Translations under genes and position numbers: made by a program
Shown: positions 1 through 59,599 of the stretch, piece by piece
How positions within the stretch are numbered: the first letter of the stretch is position 1
Layout: every line of letters begins with the position of its first letter
Notes under the pieces: generated by a model
What the model saw: only the letters and a program-made list of their open reading frames with translations
Told to the model about the DNA's origin: nothing
Databases searched by the model: none
NCBI GenBank assembly: GCA_029721515.1
Contig: CM056559.1
Location: 11,754,001-11,818,000 of the forward strand
Direction: 5' to 3'
Source of the DNA: Synanceia verrucosa
Taxonomy: Eukaryota; Chordata; Actinopteri; Perciformes; Synanceiidae
Length of the DNA stretch: 64,000 nucleotides

Positions 1-1072
1 CTTCAGTGGCAAAAACACGCTGTAGGTGCCCTTTTTTTTTTTTTTTCTTTTTTCTGCCCCTGTCCTTCAAAATGTATGTGCATGCCACTGCATTCATGCT
101 CACTTTTTGTAGCCTAAAGGCATCTTTAAATTTAGCAGTAGTAGCCCATGATGTGTTTTTCTGTTTTCATGTTTTCAAAAACATAGCAGAGCATACAGGA
201 GCCTATATATGACCTGTTCTGTACCATAGGCATTACAGAGGTTTACAGGAACGTTTTCCATACTAACAGGTCAAAACATAAAGCGTAAGGTTTACATGTG
301 ATGACAGTATAAATATATATAGTAAATCAGCATGTGGTTGTGTAAGCAAACCGCATACAGTACAGATTACCTGATGAAAGCTAAGAAGGAAACATACACG
401 CACATTCACATCCAGGTCTCTTCAAGCACTTCACAATGATAGATGACACTGTTACGGCACTTCCTCAGTACAACTGGAAGAGCGTGTCTGGACAACATCT
501 CAGGGGGCAAAGGTCTAAGAATGTTATTATCACGATTACTTTTGCCAAAATGTGATTAACACTAGTGCTGTTAGTGCAAAAAGCACAGCTAAACCCTGTT
601 TGAGCCAAACTAGACTGAATCAACTTCCTTATTGCACCTGTGGGCCACCACATATTGGACCATATCACACTTAGACTCTGTATGTCGTTTGTCACTTTGG
701 AAAGTTGTCTACCTGTATAAAAATATAATAAACTCAACAATTTTGCCTCTCTCAACCTCCCTGCCCTGCAAACTATTTTTCTAGAGCGCTTCACAGAGAA
801 TGAACAGTTTGTACTGGCAAATATCCACTATCCACTGTGATGGGATGACTAAAACATGATATTTATGCCCTGATTGCTCTCGACTGATTGTTCTGACCCA
901 TGTTGTGCAATGCTCCGCTGTATTACAACACTGTTACATCATAATTCAAACTACTAATGTGGGAAAGGAGAGACTTCATAAATTTCTAATCCGTATAAGG
1001 TGTAATGTACTACGTGTGTCTGACAGATGTTTTGACAGATGTTTTTTGTCTTCTTTTTGTAAAGTCACTTTT
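1..1072. other. upstream flank, no gene seen
   Basis: AT-rich non-coding DNA upstream of pde3a. Open frames here are short, repeat-poor and lack splice context or recognisable domains. A T-run lies near 31-50. I see no exon, RNA gene or complete repeat in this stretch. Confidence 0.5.
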
Positions 1073-1097
1073 ATTCAGATCGTCTAATATCACTGAT

Positions 1098-1460
1098 GGG
1101 GCGGCACGGTGGTGCAGTTGTTAGGACCGTGCCGCCCCATCAGTGATATTAGACGATCTGAATCGGTTCGATGTGTGGAGTTTGCATGTTCTCCCCGTGC
1201 CTGTGTGGGTTCTCTCCGGGCACTCCGGCTTCCTCTCACCATCCAAAAACATGTATGGGGATTAGGCTAATTGGTTAATTTAAACTGCCCGTGGGTGTGA
1301 ATGTGAGTGTGAAGGGTTGTCTGTCTCTATGTGTCCTGTGACACAACTGGAGACTTGACCAGGGTGTACCCTTCCGCCCTAAGACAGGTGGGATAGGCTC
1401 CAGCCCCCACGTGACCCTATGTGAGGATAAGCGGTAGAAATGGATGGATGGATGGATGGA
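1098..1460 (+). repeat. tRNA-headed SINE copy 1 with internal fold-back
   Basis: Member of the dispersed family seen seven times in this window. It runs from a GGGCGGCACGGT head, through a body with TGTGGAGTTTGCATGTTCTC and CCATCCAAAAACATG, to an ATAAGCGGTAGAAATGGATGG tail. The flanks carry a 13-bp target duplication, TAATATCACTGAT at 1085-1097 and TAATATCATTCAT at 1461-1473 (two mismatches). The usual B-box segment is missing. An inverted copy of the left flank plus the first 13 bases of the element occupies its place (see findings). SINE identity rests on the tRNA-like head of better copies, such as the one at 29267. Confidence 0.8.
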
Positions 1461-1473
1461 TAATATCATTCAT

Positions 1474-2893
1474 CACAAATTTGCCGAAAGGGGCTTCACT
1501 GTCCGTACGGAATATGACACCCTCTGTCCTTTGAGCCCCAATTCAGGGGACAGTTCAGGATAGACCAATGTGGTGAACAATTACTGTGACAAAATTATAC
1601 ATAGATGAATATATATGAATAATGTGGATCTGGGAGGACATCAAGCAATGTCCAATTTCACCAAACAACAAGTACAAGGTACATGTACAAGGCCGGATGT
1701 AATCAAAGAATTAAGTTTGAGGAGATCAGACAGGTGTGAAGGAAGACCATGTAAGTCATGGAAACCTAAACGTGGTAAAGTTGTCAAATGTTGTTTTAGT
1801 TAAAAATTTTAGTTGCAGCTTTCTGAACCATTTCAAGATCAACAAAAATGCTATAACACTTTCCCCTCCACCACAGCCATTTTATTTCGCAATTTCTTTG
1901 CGTAATAATAGTACAAGAAGAGACGACAAACCTGTGCAGCTGCAGTGTATATTTTTTTAAAAGTGAAGGTTATAATGTGTCCTCTGCCATTCTGCCACAC
2001 AGGAGGCAGAGGATGATGCGATTTAGGATTTTAATCCAGGGCAAAAAAATATATATTATGGGCAGCAGGATGATTATCTCTAGAGCTAAATTCTGCTCTT
2101 TGTTTTTTGTAGGATTGTGCATCATTAAAATGAGCACTAAGCTAAAGAAAAGTGGAGCTTATACAGTAAAGTGTCTTTGACATGTGACTTTAGGGTGATG
2201 TATAGTACAGACAAGTTTTGTGGTGCCGGTGTAGGCTATAGTATCCCTTTTTGGTCTCCTGTCATGTTTATACAGTGGAGTACCTCCAGAATGTATCACA
2301 GGATTACTACAGTTAATTCACATGATGTGCTGCTCCATCTTCCAGAACAAGCCAGGAGCTCTTCGTGTAAACATGGCATCCATCCACTGCGAGCTGAGTC
2401 ACATCAGCCTGCGGAATGAACAGAAACACGGGGAAGAGCTGAAACGTGACGGAGGGATCGCTGGAGCGGCACAAAAAAAGGATAGTGTTTAGTGGGAGGA
2501 GAGAGAGAAAGAGAGAGAGACTATGTGCAGGAGTGGAGGCAGTGGCCTAGATGTGTGAAAAGCCAGCCAGGTTGCTTTTTTGGGTTCACTGGCTGAATAC
2601 CAGAGACAACCCAATATAGAACAAATATAACAGAGAAGTTTTGAGCCGCAAAACTTATAGAAAAGTTGTGACTCTCATACTTTTTTTGTTGTTTTTATTT
2701 TACATGCTTTTTGAACTTTTGTTTTGGAGCATCACTGACCAGTGTTTTTGTTGCCAGCTGCGCGCAGGGATCATGCAGCATGATCATGGAGTCATAGGTG
2801 GAACATGTAGACACTGACACACAGATAGAGAGGCCAAATCTATTATTTGTTTCCCCCGGACGGTCAGCTCAGCCTTCCGCTTGACTGACAGCG
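1474..2893. promoter_or_regulatory. pde3a upstream region and probable 5' UTR
   Basis: No coding sequence. The stretch immediately before the start codon becomes CpG-richer from about 2860 and presumably contains the transcription start and 5' UTR of pde3a. No convincing TATA box was recognised. A GTGACG sequence near 2446 resembles a CRE half-site, which is weak evidence on its own. An in-frame TGA at 2882-2884 closes the frame before the ATG. The boundary of the transcript cannot be set from sequence alone. Confidence 0.35.
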
Positions 2894-48679
<45,786 letters not shown>

Positions 48680-51600
48680 TATAATGAACTTTAACCTCCT
48701 CTTAAAACCAGGAATCTGAACGTTGTCTAACAATATTTGTTTCTTTCCTAACTAAACTCTTGATATGGTAGCCAGCACATCACTTCGACACAACACTGTA
48801 GAAGATGTTTTGGGTAATATGTGCCTAACAAAAACTGGGTTTGAGGGCAGGGATGATGCATGTCCAGTTCATCTGATGAGAGAAGATGAAGAGCAGATGA
48901 TGAAGTGACTGTGGAGTAGGAGATGAAAAAGAGAAAGATTGGGACTGTGCTTGTTTTTGCTGTAGTGTTTGTTTTAGTCTGGATCTGCTGCCCTGCCCTC
49001 ACCCAGGCTGCCCATCCTGCACTACGGGCCAACCACGCCGATTCACAGAATCACTCTACCAGTGAGTAATACACTGTCACAAGCACCCCACACACACCCC
49101 CACTCCCCTCTCGTTCCTCCCATCATATCAGCGCACTGTGGAGCAGCCCAGGTGGTTGAGGATGTGCATCAAGTCCCTTCTCTTTGAAGACAATGGGATG
49201 AAAGCCAGGAAAAAGCTGTGTCCAGCTGTTTGGATTTCAGAGGGAGAGTTGTAGTGCATTGTGTATACAGACAAACACCCACATAAGCCTCTCTTTCTCT
49301 CACACACACAAAATGCTACTGTAGAAACACGTTCCATACTCAGATCAGATAGGAAGTTTAACAAAGAACCCTGTTGCTCTAAAAGCTTTATTCCCGCTCA
49401 AGGACACAACATACAAAACAAGGTTTTGTTATTGTGAAACAATGTTTGCATGTTTTCTCCTTTTCTTTTGATAACTTGAAGTCAGCCCAGCACACCTACA
49501 TGTTTCCAGGCCACACAACTCAGGAAAGCAGAAACCCATAGAGAAATTTATTTGTTTAGCGATGTCCACTGAGACACACGGTTTCCTTTGCAAATCACAA
49601 AGGAGCCACAAAGGAAACAAGGTTATTGATCACATTATATCACAGTTTCTTTTTGTCTGCTCTCACTGTTGGCCCAAAGTTGGTCCCTATGCTACAACAC
49701 AGCAGATCATACTGCATAGTTAATCACAGTTTAACTAACTTACAAGACACAACACTAGCTAATAAGGTAATGTGTTTTGTTAAGAATATATAAGTTTGTC
49801 TACATTTTATGCCACATCCCTGCTTGTTTTCCTTACAGTAATGTTCTCACCGATGACAAGAATTCCTTCTTCTTTGCAATGTAAGTTATAACCTGGTATG
49901 TAGGCCAAATGTTTTAGAAAGTTAAGTAATCCAATAAGCCATAGTGGCCCAGGCCAGAGCTGACCCACAGCTCCAAATCACCCAAAAGGATTTACGTCAG
50001 TACGACGTTAAAAAATAAAAAAAAAAACTACCCTGTGAAACCCTCTGCTATCCAGGAGTGCTGTATACCAACAAGAAGCTATCTGGAAGTCTCAATCAGA
50101 TCCAGATCCATCATTTGTTTGTTTCTTTGCTCAGAAAAAAGTCACATCTGCATTAGTGTATAATGATAAAATATTAGTCATTCAATTGTTAAGTCAGATT
50201 TAGTATTAACAAACCTCTGCGTCTCAAGTGCTGCTGTCTGTAGTCTTCTGTGACCCTCAGGGTTCTCCATACCTACAAGCGGAAATCCAAATATTTTGTG
50301 TATGTAGTCAATCCACAAGGAGAGCCAAAAAAAGACAGAATGAGAGAATTTTACAGGAAAAATGAGAAAACTGTGCTATGTTATGGAAGATGATGTCTAC
50401 TTTCTGTGTGGTTTTCTATCAAAGTAGCATATGCTGGCCAAAAGTGGAATAGATTAAGAGACAGTTCCTTTGAAATCACCAGAACTCTGGACCTTTTTCT
50501 CTATTTATAGTCCTTACTGATGACATAATGTATGGATTAACAAGCTGAGTCTGTGCTCTCTCTCTGATGTCTTCAGAGATTCAGATTGGTGGTGAAAGTG
50601 TGAACAAGGACAATAGCCTTAGTAATGAGACTTAGGAACCTTTTAGCTTGACTTGTAGCTGCCTAACGGTATGAAGGGTCAGAAGGTTTCTTAGATCCTC
50701 CTCACATGTCAGTAGATTCTTTGAGATGTGACTCTTTGAAGATGTGCCAGTTCTGTTGGATTCAAAATCATGTGATTTCCAAGAGCAAAATGTGTTACAG
50801 GGTGTTTGATCTGACTTTGGAAATGCAACAGGGGCAATCTGGGGATTCAGAACCAAAGGATGTTTTGTGTCTTCACTTACTTACTGATCTGTAGCAGGTA
50901 CGTTGTGCCAAGGGCACATTTCAAGACTTCCTTGAATTTTGACAGTCCTTTTTTGGAGAAGCTACCTGGTAAAGCAGAGTAGGAAGTATGTGGTTATATT
51001 GGCAGTGGCACTACTTGTCAAAGGCATTTAAGAAGCACTTATCCGTACATTTTACTTCAGCTCTGTAGCAGGTCAGGGATTTCTAACATTGCAGCTGCAA
51101 AATCCCTCAGTGATTAGCTGAGGCACACAAGAGACAGCCTAGGAAGGAGTCTTGGGATTTGTTAACTCACCATCAACATCCAGAAACAAAATACTGTACT
51201 GTACCTGAAATGATGACATTACCAGAGATGGAAACTCTTTTCGGCGACCATTAAAAACAGCCTAAGATAGACAAGCACCCCCCAAGGATACAAAATACTT
51301 AATGCAACCAGTCCATTAGATATTAGTTACACACAGTGGATAAAACTACACTAAGCAGTCAAGTTTTTACTGGCTTAACTTGCCCTTCTGTGACCCAATT
51401 TCTTCAGAGTTTTGCTAATGTTAATGCTGACTACATTGTCAGCTGTATCCATTGCACTGTTTTCAAAACGTCCATTGTGCAAAGGAGTGCTAAACTGTGC
51501 AGCGTAATACCATTGATTGCTTATTCATTGTACTTACAAGTAGGCGAAGTTGTTGAGCTTGTTTTTACTGCTGTGAAAATTAAAGCCTGTGCTATACTTA

Positions 51601-54600
51601 TGTAAGACATGAAGAAACTAAAACCCAAGACAATAGAAAAATACACATTTAAATGGGATTTAAAAGAGTAAAATAAAACTGAAGGTAAATGGCTGAAGTA
51701 GATGAAGAAGAGGCAAACATTAAAGTCTTAGGCCCTAATTTGATTCAAATACCAGACAAAAAAAAATTACTTTAAAATTACTTGCACACAAAGTACCACA
51801 GTGTATCTGTAAGATATGCAGCAAGTTGGATTTATCCAAGTCCCCTTCTGGACCAACTGTCTTCCAATAGCCTAGCATTGGCTGTTCACCATGAGTCTAC
51901 CTGTAGCAGTACATAGCAGTGGTACACACCTGACCGACACACCTGTGGTCATGTAAAGCATAAACTGAGGTCTTTTAGTTGAGCTTTATTTTGAAGCTCT
52001 GTACAGCAACACAGCTTTCAAACTTCAGTTCAACCAGGACTGTAAAAGCTCTGCAAGCCTCCAAGTCAACAACAGGCATTTGAGCACACATGAATGAGCC
52101 TGAGCTCCATGCACTGTAAATACCTGACACATCCCACAGTATATCGATGCCGATGAGCATGCTATTGCAACCTATTTTTTTCTCATATCTCACACTTGTG
52201 TCATCCCATGCTCCACCTCTGTTTGGGAGTTTGTAGACATAGACTTCATGTTATCTGCTTGAATTCGATGTGATCACAGGATACAAATGGCGCTTTTCCA
52301 CAGACACGATACGGTACGGTGTGGTACATGGTTGTGGCGCTTTTCCACTAGTAGCTGGTACTTGGTACTAGGTCATTTTTTCATCCAAAGCTGTACTAAA
52401 ACGTGACGTCAGCCGACTGCCTTCCACTGATTGGCCAACAAGTGTTGTCATTGGAAGTATCATTGGACGCACAACGTCCAACTTCTCTGTCTCTCTTCTT
52501 TCGCTCTGTGTGACAAAAAGCCACAGAGTGAGCAACAAATACATGATCCATGCTGCTGCTGTTCTTCTTCTTCTTCTTCTTCCCAGTTTTCTGTGTCACA
52601 TGTAAATGACGTCATGGCAGTGTTGCACTGCCGTATGACGACCCCGCCCACACTGAGCAGGTACTTATGAGGTACTTGGTTGTAATGGATAAGCAACAAA
52701 ACTGGGCCGTACTGAACTGTGCCGTACCGTGATGTGTCATTGACTGTGTTGTGGAAAATGTGCCAAAAGTGTCCAGTTCGTCAAAATGGACATTTCCCGT
52801 CTCTGATCTCCCCTTTCAGTCCTGCCTCACTGACTACAGTGCAGCAATCAAAGAGACAAGAGACAAAGCTGTGATTTTTGTCATTAAGAGTCCAAAGCTG
52901 TGTGAAGCCACAAAGGGGTTCAGCTGCTTGTTTCCTTTAATCAGTCAAACAGGTTTCAGTGCAATGAAATGAAAGGACCACACCAGTGTTTTTTTCTTTG
53001 TGTCTTTAATACAAATCATGTATACAAGTGGAATTTCTGACCATTTCTAAAATTCAGGTGTCTTCAAGTAGGTTCTAGTTTCCCAGGCCAAGTCATTGGC
53101 AATCCATTAGCACAGTCCATCAGTATGCTTATATATTTTAATGTGAGAAAATGGAAGCCAATGGATGCCTGGAACAGTTTATTAAATCCTTAACCACTAA
53201 CCAAGCCATTATTTGAAAAAAGTCAGTTATAATAATAAAGGAAAAGCGATTTTATAAAAAGGTGTCAACATGTGGAATGAATGGAATGGCCCCAGTTTAC
53301 AGTAACTTAACACCAGTCTGAAAAGCCAACAGCCAAAACCAGCACTTGGTCAGTCACCCCCTGCTTCAAACTATGACCCTTCTAGCATCAGTATTGGACC
53401 ACTTATGCCAGGATGGCATGTCATGTTTCCGCTCAATACATGTATAGTGTTTTTTCACAGGAAACATACAGTTTCCATTTGTTAAAATGCATACAGTTCA
53501 TTTTGAAAATAATCTTTCAACATAGGTTTAACTTACATAACAGAACTACTTGGTTAGACCCAGGATAAGAGTGTGGTTCGGGTTATGTAAATGCTGTAAT
53601 TTAAGTAAATTAAATAACATATCTAGGGTAAAATAAGTCAATGGTGACTTTGTTTCACATGGGGTATGGACAGCAGCCAAATAAATTTTTTAACCCGTAC
53701 TTCCTGCCGACACAGACCGCCTAGCTTCACGCTAATAAAAAGACACAGATGGGTGTAAATTGGAGTTGATTGAAGGCCCATTATTCACACAGATGCTAAA
53801 GGGTAACTCGGTACATCTGTGTCAGACACAGAGGGGCGCTAACCAAGCAGCAGTATCTGAAGAATTGGAAGAGCAATTTCATCTTTGACCACACATAACT
53901 TCTGTGATATGGGAGTGATCAAAAATGTCTTTTTTGGACCTGTAATCACACGCAGCAGTGATATTACGGTGCACTGACACACCCTGGAGTATAGTTTTAC
54001 ATCACTGAAGGAAGGTCAAAGGTTAGAAACAAGCTTGTCAGAAGGTGTTAAGTTGCTCTTAAATTTCATTCATCTCCCCAATTTGGACCCAGGCATCCAC
54101 AGTTCTTTATTGTCAGCCTAAATATATTAGGTAAGAATATTGACACCAAAGCGTAAAAGCTCATGCATGACACCTGTTTCATTTTGATCTGAGTTGTCAT
54201 GGACTACATGAGCCAATAGTTTGTAGCAGGCAATCACATGGTGTTCAGGAATCTTGTTTTATAAGAGCTTTGTGTAAAAACAGGGCCAGAAAATAAGAAT
54301 ACAGGATATCTACAGGGTCTACAACTAAAATATCAGCTTCTAAAAGCCAGTATCAGTGGTTTCTTTTAAGTGATGATGATTGATTAAGGGGATTGCTGCA
54401 AACTGGATTTACCTGTGCAAACCAAAGAAACTTTTTGAACGTTGCACAAAATGAGTCTGAAAATAAGCATGCTTCTTGCATCTTGTCAGTGAGTGTTATC
54501 CAGCACCAGGGGAGGACATCTGGATATATACTTTCGAACAGTTCTCATGTGAAGACAGTACACTTTGAACCTTCTCAGCTCACGGTGTCATCCATGTCTC

Positions 54601-55470
54601 TGCTGTCTATTGTTCTTTCACTGCCGTATCAATAGGCAGCAGCGGCAGCAGCACCGACTGTTCTGTTCTCCGACTGACGCCCTTCTAATTTCTTTCTTTT
54701 GATGGTTTGAAACAAAAACATTCCTTTTTGTATTGTTTGTTGTTTCAGCCATTTTGAAAAAAAGGAAGGAGGGCCTATGCTCCTGTGCCATACCATTTTC
54801 ACATCTACGTACAATATGTCTACATAGTTTGTACATTCATCAGCTTTCCGTGTTCATTCCAAAGGAAACCAAAACAAACCTTTTTTTCCCACCAACTTTA
54901 AAGCAAGACAAACAAGATCGGTATGTTTTTATTTTCTATAGCAGGCACTTCACAGATTCAATTCTTTTCTTCTCTCCAGTATCTTGCACTTAACACATGT
55001 AGCAATACCTACAGGATGGGGAAATTGTGTGATTCACCAGTATTTGTTTAAGTGGAATATGACATTTTATTTCTAGATATTGTTTGACTTTGTATAAAAA
55101 TACATACTGTACAGATTCAAAAAGTATATTATAACAAAAAAACTTTTAGAAAAATATTTATTTTTACTGTTTTGTAATTTAGACACAATACTGTAGCTCC
55201 TCTATTGCCAGACTTACTGGAAGTGCCTCTTGATAATGTATTACAAAGTAACTATACAATATATTGGGATTATTAGAACCTGTCACTAGCAGAGCAGTGT
55301 TGATGTTGTAATGTGAATATTGTTGAATAATAACATTTATAAATGCTGCACACGTGTCTGTCTGGTTCTTTAGATTGAAAATGTGATATTTTCAGCCGGT
55401 AATGAGTAACATGTACACTGTACCCTCTTCATTATATCTCTGCAGCATCGACAGCCATGGTCGGAGGCGC
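48680..55470 (+). other. pde3a: pde3a 3' UTR and downstream flank, end unresolved
   Basis: No coding sequence is recognisable. AATAAA hexamers occur at 50014, 51672, 53234, 53690 and 53734. None can be assigned as the used poly(A) signal from sequence. The AT-rich 55080-55340 stretch, with TATTTATTTTT, resembles 3' UTR sequence and may also belong to the transcript. A MITE-like element sits at 52289-52764. Confidence 0.4.
52289..52764. mobile_element. MITE-like element with GGC-TTTTCCACA ends
   Basis: Left end GGCGCTTTTCCACA and right-end complement GGCACATTTTCCACA are inverted repeats. The adjacent GGTACGG-type sequence also recurs inverted near 52725. The left terminus is repeated at 52337 (GGCGCTTTTCCACTAG). 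No transposase. Target duplication not clear. Confidence 0.6.
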
Positions 55471-55999
55471 TATGTTTTCAGGTTGTTCATCCCTCCTTCT
55501 GTCTCTCCTTCTGTCCCCTTCTTCTCTACAAGATATCTCAGGAACGCCTGGAGGGAATTTCATTACATCTGACACAAACTTGGACTAAAGGATGGCCTTC
55601 AGTTTCATTTTGGCAGTCAAAGACACTGTGACGTCAGAAAACATCTTTTTTCGAATTTGTAGCTTCTTTGTAGCATCATCAGTATTTTTGTCTGCCCTCA
55701 TGGCTCCAACTTTGTCTTTTATCAAAATCTGCTTTATTGGCCAAGCATGTAAATACATACAAATTCATAATTTGTTTCTCTCAATGATGGGGTTGTTTCA
55801 CAATTGTTAAAGCAAACATCCTCTATCCTTTCACCGTTGACACAGGTTAAGAACAGCCAATCTGTGATGTGAAGGGTTATCAAAGATGGCTTTAATTTTG
55901 TGTCTCGTCCTCATTTCCACCGCTGCCGCCACACTGTCCAGTTCCAACCTGATCATCTAGCTTTTCTTTACAACTTGCTGAGACCGCTGACATTGAAGC

Positions 56000-56280
56000 A
56001 TTGATGCTACGACCGAGAAGAGGACGCACTGGGCACAACTGATAAAGCATCAGCAGGAGCCTTTGAATGAACAGTCTGCTCCGTCCTTTCCCTAAGAGGA
56101 CTTCAGTGGTGTGAGCCCAGACCAGTTTTGATTGATTTGGACCCCAAGGTACTTGGATGAGTTCATTTTTTTCATTCCCTCCTCCTGGAAGACAACCAGG
56201 ACACAGGGCTTCCTGTTCCTCACCACCACAAACTCATTGGTTTAGCTGATATTGAGCGTTCAGGTGACCGTTGTTACAGC
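56000..56280 (-). pseudogene. LINE reverse-transcriptase relic
   Basis: On the reverse strand 56100-56275 reads TNEFVVVRNRKPC, a spacer, then SSKYLGVQINQNWSG. This matches the familiar LINE order SKT-E-VVDFR...YKYLGV-I--L-W downstream of the RT active site. One stop precedes the block and no longer frame survives. Confidence 0.5.
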
Positions 56281-56749
56281 TAGAATGCCTTTCAGGAGCT
56301 TTGTGGCTGTATTTTGATTTTAATTTTAATTTTGCATTTTTTTGTTTATCTTCCATGTGTTTGTTAATTTGATTATCTGTTGCAGGTGCGTTGCCTCTGC
56401 CCCTAATGACCAGGTGTGTTGAGTTGGAAGGAGATGAGGCGGCTCAGTGGAGGAGGAGGCGTGACTCCGGACACAGATTTACTGTAAATTGTTTTTCTGC
56501 ATCTGTAACTGGTTATCTGTCTTTTTTAATGGTAAGCACTTTTTATTGATGTTACCCTGATGTTAATTCATACAATGGGAGTTATGATGTCATATTGATG
56601 TAAGTGATTTAAGGGTTCATCTGATTCACAGTGATTTCTACTTTGCTTTTTTTAGATGCACCTCTTAGTTTGTGGGGCTGTTAGTCGAAATTTGCATTTT
56701 GGGGGGTTTTGTTAGCTGTTATCTAATTATTATGACTAAATCCAATTTT

Positions 56750-57061
56750 GGCAGTGCTGCAGCGGTTAGCATTGTCGCCTCACAGCAAGAATGTACTGGG
56801 TTCGTTTCCCGGCCCGGGGCCTTTCTGTGTGGAGTTTGCATGTTCTCCCTGTGTCTGCGTGGGTTCTCTCTGGGTCCTCCGGCTTCCTCCCACCATCCAA
56901 AAACATGTATGGGGATTAGGTTAATTGGTTTATTTAAATTGTCCGTAGGTATGAATGTGAGTGTGAGTGGTTGTCTGTCTCTATGTGCCCTGTGATGAAC
57001 TGACACTTTGTCCAGAGTGTACCCTGCCTTTTGCCTCATAAGACAGCTGGGATAGGCTCCA
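56750..57061 (+). repeat. SINE copy 6, 3'-truncated
   Basis: Starts in the tRNA-like head (GCAGCGGTTAGCATTGTCGC) and keeps the B box GGGTTCGTTTCCCGG. It stops after GGGATAGGCTCCA without the GGAT tail. Loss of the 3' end indicates later deletion. Confidence 0.85.
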
Positions 57062-57269
57062 TTCTAGACTTACATGAGCTATAAACATATCCATGTTGGA
57101 AATTAGCTGGTAGTTTTGTTCAAAATTGTGTAGCTTTTTCCTTATACTTTAGTTTACATACTATACTGTATGTTTCTTAAAATAATGGCCACCAGGGTTG
57201 GCAAGCAATTCGATAATGCTGAGGTCCTGTAAAGTGCAATTGACCTTAATTTTGTTTTAAATTTTAAAT

Positions 57270-57352
57270 TGAAGATGTACATAATTGAAATTGTAATTCC
57301 CCTCACTGAGGGATTAATAAAAGGAATTCTTCTTCTTCTTCTTCTTCTTTAA
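57270..57352 (+). repeat. LINE 3'-tail fragment with CTT repeat
   Basis: TTGTAATTCCCCTCACTGAGGGATTAATAAA followed by GGAATTCTTCTTCTT is a typical LINE 3' end with short tail repeats. No upstream element part was recognised. Confidence 0.55.
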
Positions 57353-58920
57353 AATAACAAACTGACTAACTGGGTTAAGAGATTTCCTCTTGAGGTGTGA
57401 CTCCAGAGACTGTCTCTTGCTTCATGTTGCTTTTCATGCTGAGCCAGTTCTAGCTTTAAGTTTTAATTAGTGCATTGTTGCACTCCTGGGTTTGTATATT
57501 CATTAATAATATTTCTAAATGTACAATGACAATATCATGAAATGACATCTTTGAGCTTGTAGTGCATACAGTGCAGAGGATTTTATAAATTGACTGTATG
57601 TTCTGTCGAGTATGGATCAAAGGTCATGTCTTTGGTAATCTTGTTGTCATTGAAGCTGCCCTCTTTGTGATGCGCTTCATGTCTGATCAGTAGCATTTCA
57701 TTATTGATGCATAACAACGTGAGCGTGGATCCTGGCGTACGCTACTTTGATACATCAGTCCCCATGTCCCAAAAGTGAAGCTGAACTGTGCAGGGCAAAC
57801 AAGGCATAAGAATATTGGACACGTTAGTGTCAGATTCATACTTTCACATTAACATTTACTGTCACAGTCTGCCTATCTTGTTCATTCTGTCCTCCAGCGT
57901 ATTACTGCATCAACAACTGTCTCAGAGATTCACTTCCTCCCCTTCATTCATTCCTCTCTCCTGATAATCTGTGCACTCCTTACATAGAGCTAATCTTGTG
58001 ACGACTGTGGATAATGAGCATGCATGGGAATCACCGCCAGCCTCTCTGTTCTTAGACCAACATGGCCGAAACATTCACATTGCCTTAAACTTATTTTTCC
58101 TGCAATGGACCAGCTAAAACTCCATTTTGGCCAGTCATACTGCATAATACTGTGTGTAGTGGTTAATTTCCTGAAAATATGGAGTCACCACTTTCCGGAG
58201 TCCCCTTATCAAATTATGTAATGATTTAATCAAATGAATTAAAACTGTCATGTACAATTAGAAGAGGGGGATGAAAAGATATGTAGCTAGTTTAGACCTG
58301 ATGAAAAGTTGTTCTTTTCTGTCTGGATCAAAGTACGTCAGTGAGTTTCCAAGCTACAATCTTTAATAATATATAATACATTTCATAATAATACATTTAT
58401 CTCATATCACTATCATAAAAATACTTTAATGCAATATTCATAAAATTTAATGCAAAATATATTTATAAATCTTATGCATGATTTTTTGTTTTATAAAACA
58501 GCAGAACAAATTGATTTAGATGCCAAATTACAGTTATTTACTTGTATTTCTTGAATGTTTAATGGTTCTTTGTTAAACACTCTTTAAATTATTATAGCTA
58601 TATTAAATTAATGAGCAAATTGTCTGCTATAACTCATCATGTGCCTCTAATAGTTATTCCACAAGGTTGTAGAAGGAAACAGGATTTATCTGACACTACT
58701 GGCATGAGAAGAGAGAATATTAGCGTTTGTGCAGGGCAACACTGAGTCCTTACAATCCCAACACCAAATCGTCATCTCTGAAATCATGTTATGTGCGTTG
58801 CCATGATGAGAGCAGTTGAGAGGCAAACTGAATCCCATTTAGCACCAGTTTGAAATGTTTAAAATCTTAGTTTTGTGTTCAAACGTCCTTGACATTTGAC
58901 ACTGTTGAAGCTGTATGCTT
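57353..58920. other. intergenic stretch without recognised features
   Basis: AT-rich DNA between the repeat cluster and the candidate first exon of the next gene. The only notable part is very AT-rich sequence at 58340-58640. Confidence 0.45.
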
Positions 58921-58924
58921 TTGA

Positions 58925-58943
58925 GCGAGAGAGGGGGGGGGGG

Positions 58944-58977
<34 letters not shown>

Positions 58978-59028
58978 CAGAGAGAGAGAGGGCGGGGGGG
59001 CGCAGAGAGAGAGAGAGAGAGAGAGAGG
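58925..59028. repeat. (GA)n / poly-G compound simple repeat
   Basis: Three GA tracts separated by G-runs (GGGGGGGGGGCAG). It lies just upstream of the candidate first exon and could form purine-rich triplex structures, which is inference. Confidence 0.9.
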
Positions 59029-59039
59029 TTGTCTCGGAG

Positions 59040-59379
59040 CAGTCAGTGTCAGTGAGTCCTGCAAAAGGAGGTTGCCGGCGGGTCACTCGTCACTTTTGGA
59101 GCGCATCCAGTCAGATATCTCCAGTCTTTCACTGATGCACCGAGCGGACATGTTTCAGGAGATAATAAATATCCCCATTTGATGTGGATTAGTCCACCTA
59201 CCTGAGAGTTACCGTCAGTCGGCTGCTGGAGATGAACTCTGAAGGTACATGTCTCCTCACTGCCCATCCACATGACAAGTTTGACCGGAGCCGGTTGGAG
59301 GGAGGCTGCCTCTCTTTTCTTTCTTTCTATTTTCTATCTTTCTATTTAGCCCAAGCAACTGAACGGATTGACTGAGGTA
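59040..59379 (+). other. candidate non-coding first exon of the downstream gene
   Basis: A locally CpG-richer segment between low-complexity DNA, with two usable donors: GAAG|GTACAT at 59244 and TGAG|GTAACG at 59378. An ATG at 59232 opens only a short frame. Position and strand fit a 5' UTR exon spliced to the 62738 exon. The start is arbitrary, and it could equally be an unrelated unique sequence. Confidence 0.3.
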
Positions 59380-59450
59380 ACGTTAAGTAGTGCGGATATT
59401 CGTTTATGATGAAGGATGTTTAATGAACGATTTTTTTTTGTCACAATGTA

Positions 59451-59454
<4 letters not shown>

Positions 59455-59531
<77 letters not shown>
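59455..59531. repeat. (TA)n microsatellite
   Basis: About 38 uninterrupted TA units. Confidence 0.97.
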
Positions 59532-59533
<2 letters not shown>

Positions 59534-59599
59534 GTCTATAGCACCTGTTGTGTACCTGCAGGGCATCTTGGCTCATGCTTGATATGCTTAGAAATGCAA

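Noticed and set aside
56672..56995. 107-residue frame at 56.7 kb
   Set aside because: It reads through SINE copy 6.
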